From Arenicola marina (lineage: Eukaryota; Annelida; Polychaeta; Arenicolidae), in NCBI GenBank assembly GCA_964019135.1, contig OZ025263.1, positions 18,453,123 to 18,517,122 on the forward strand: a stretch of 64,000 nt of DNA, in the 5' to 3' direction; not shown here. Positions within the stretch are counted from its first letter, which is position 1. More notes on this DNA, generated by a model. The model did no database searches. It was not told the DNA's origin and saw only the letters and a list, made by a program, of their open reading frames with translations.

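Overview
The window is a stretch of animal nuclear DNA. It is filled almost end to end by part of one gene on the minus strand: a cubilin-like protein made of consecutive CUB domains. I assembled 40 exons by hand. They fit into one reading frame with matching splice phases, encode 20 complete CUB domains plus the first half of a 21st, and run from 64000 (N-terminal side) down to 492. Both ends of the gene lie outside the window. In text I name the domains A to U in protein order; 1 and 2 mark first-half and second-half exons. More than twenty CUBs in a row with nothing between them is the architecture of cubilin, the endocytic receptor that takes up vitamin B12-intrinsic factor, albumin and other ligands. 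No EGF repeats, signal peptide or termination codon are present here.

Layout, in gene order: CUB A 64000-63057; B 62129-60743; C 59981-57007, whose intron holds a LINE fragment; D 56427-55180; E 52251-51508; F 51086-48418; G 47365-46807; H 45126-44231; I 43245-42551; J 41419-39276; K and L 38961-36890, sharing one fused exon; M 36391-35313; N 34910-34006; O 33273-28421; P 27622-26923; Q 26277-18525; R 11032-5881, with an unusual insertion; S 5278-3373; T 2535-1419; U 700-492 (half). Introns hold a defective DIRS-type tyrosine-recombinase retrotransposon (11912-16739), a LINE reverse transcriptase fragment (58715-59735), two families of tRNA-derived SINE, a MITE-like inverted-repeat element (3659-4483) and many tandem arrays.

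The most striking property is where the arrays sit. At least seven are built from the splice-donor junction of the neighbouring CUB exon, or start within a few bases of it. In most of these, each unit carries the last bases of the exon plus GT and the first bases of the intron. The largest is about 7 kb, with roughly 200 copies of one exon end and its donor. Comparable arrays at acceptors were not seen. From memory, minisatellites spanning intron 5' boundaries have been reported at an amphioxus locus under the name 'mirages'. Together with the tRNA SINEs, DIRS element and homopolymer-rich introns, this makes a cephalochordate (Branchiostoma) my best guess for the source, but this is an inference. 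No bacterial genes, CRISPR arrays or rRNA genes are present.
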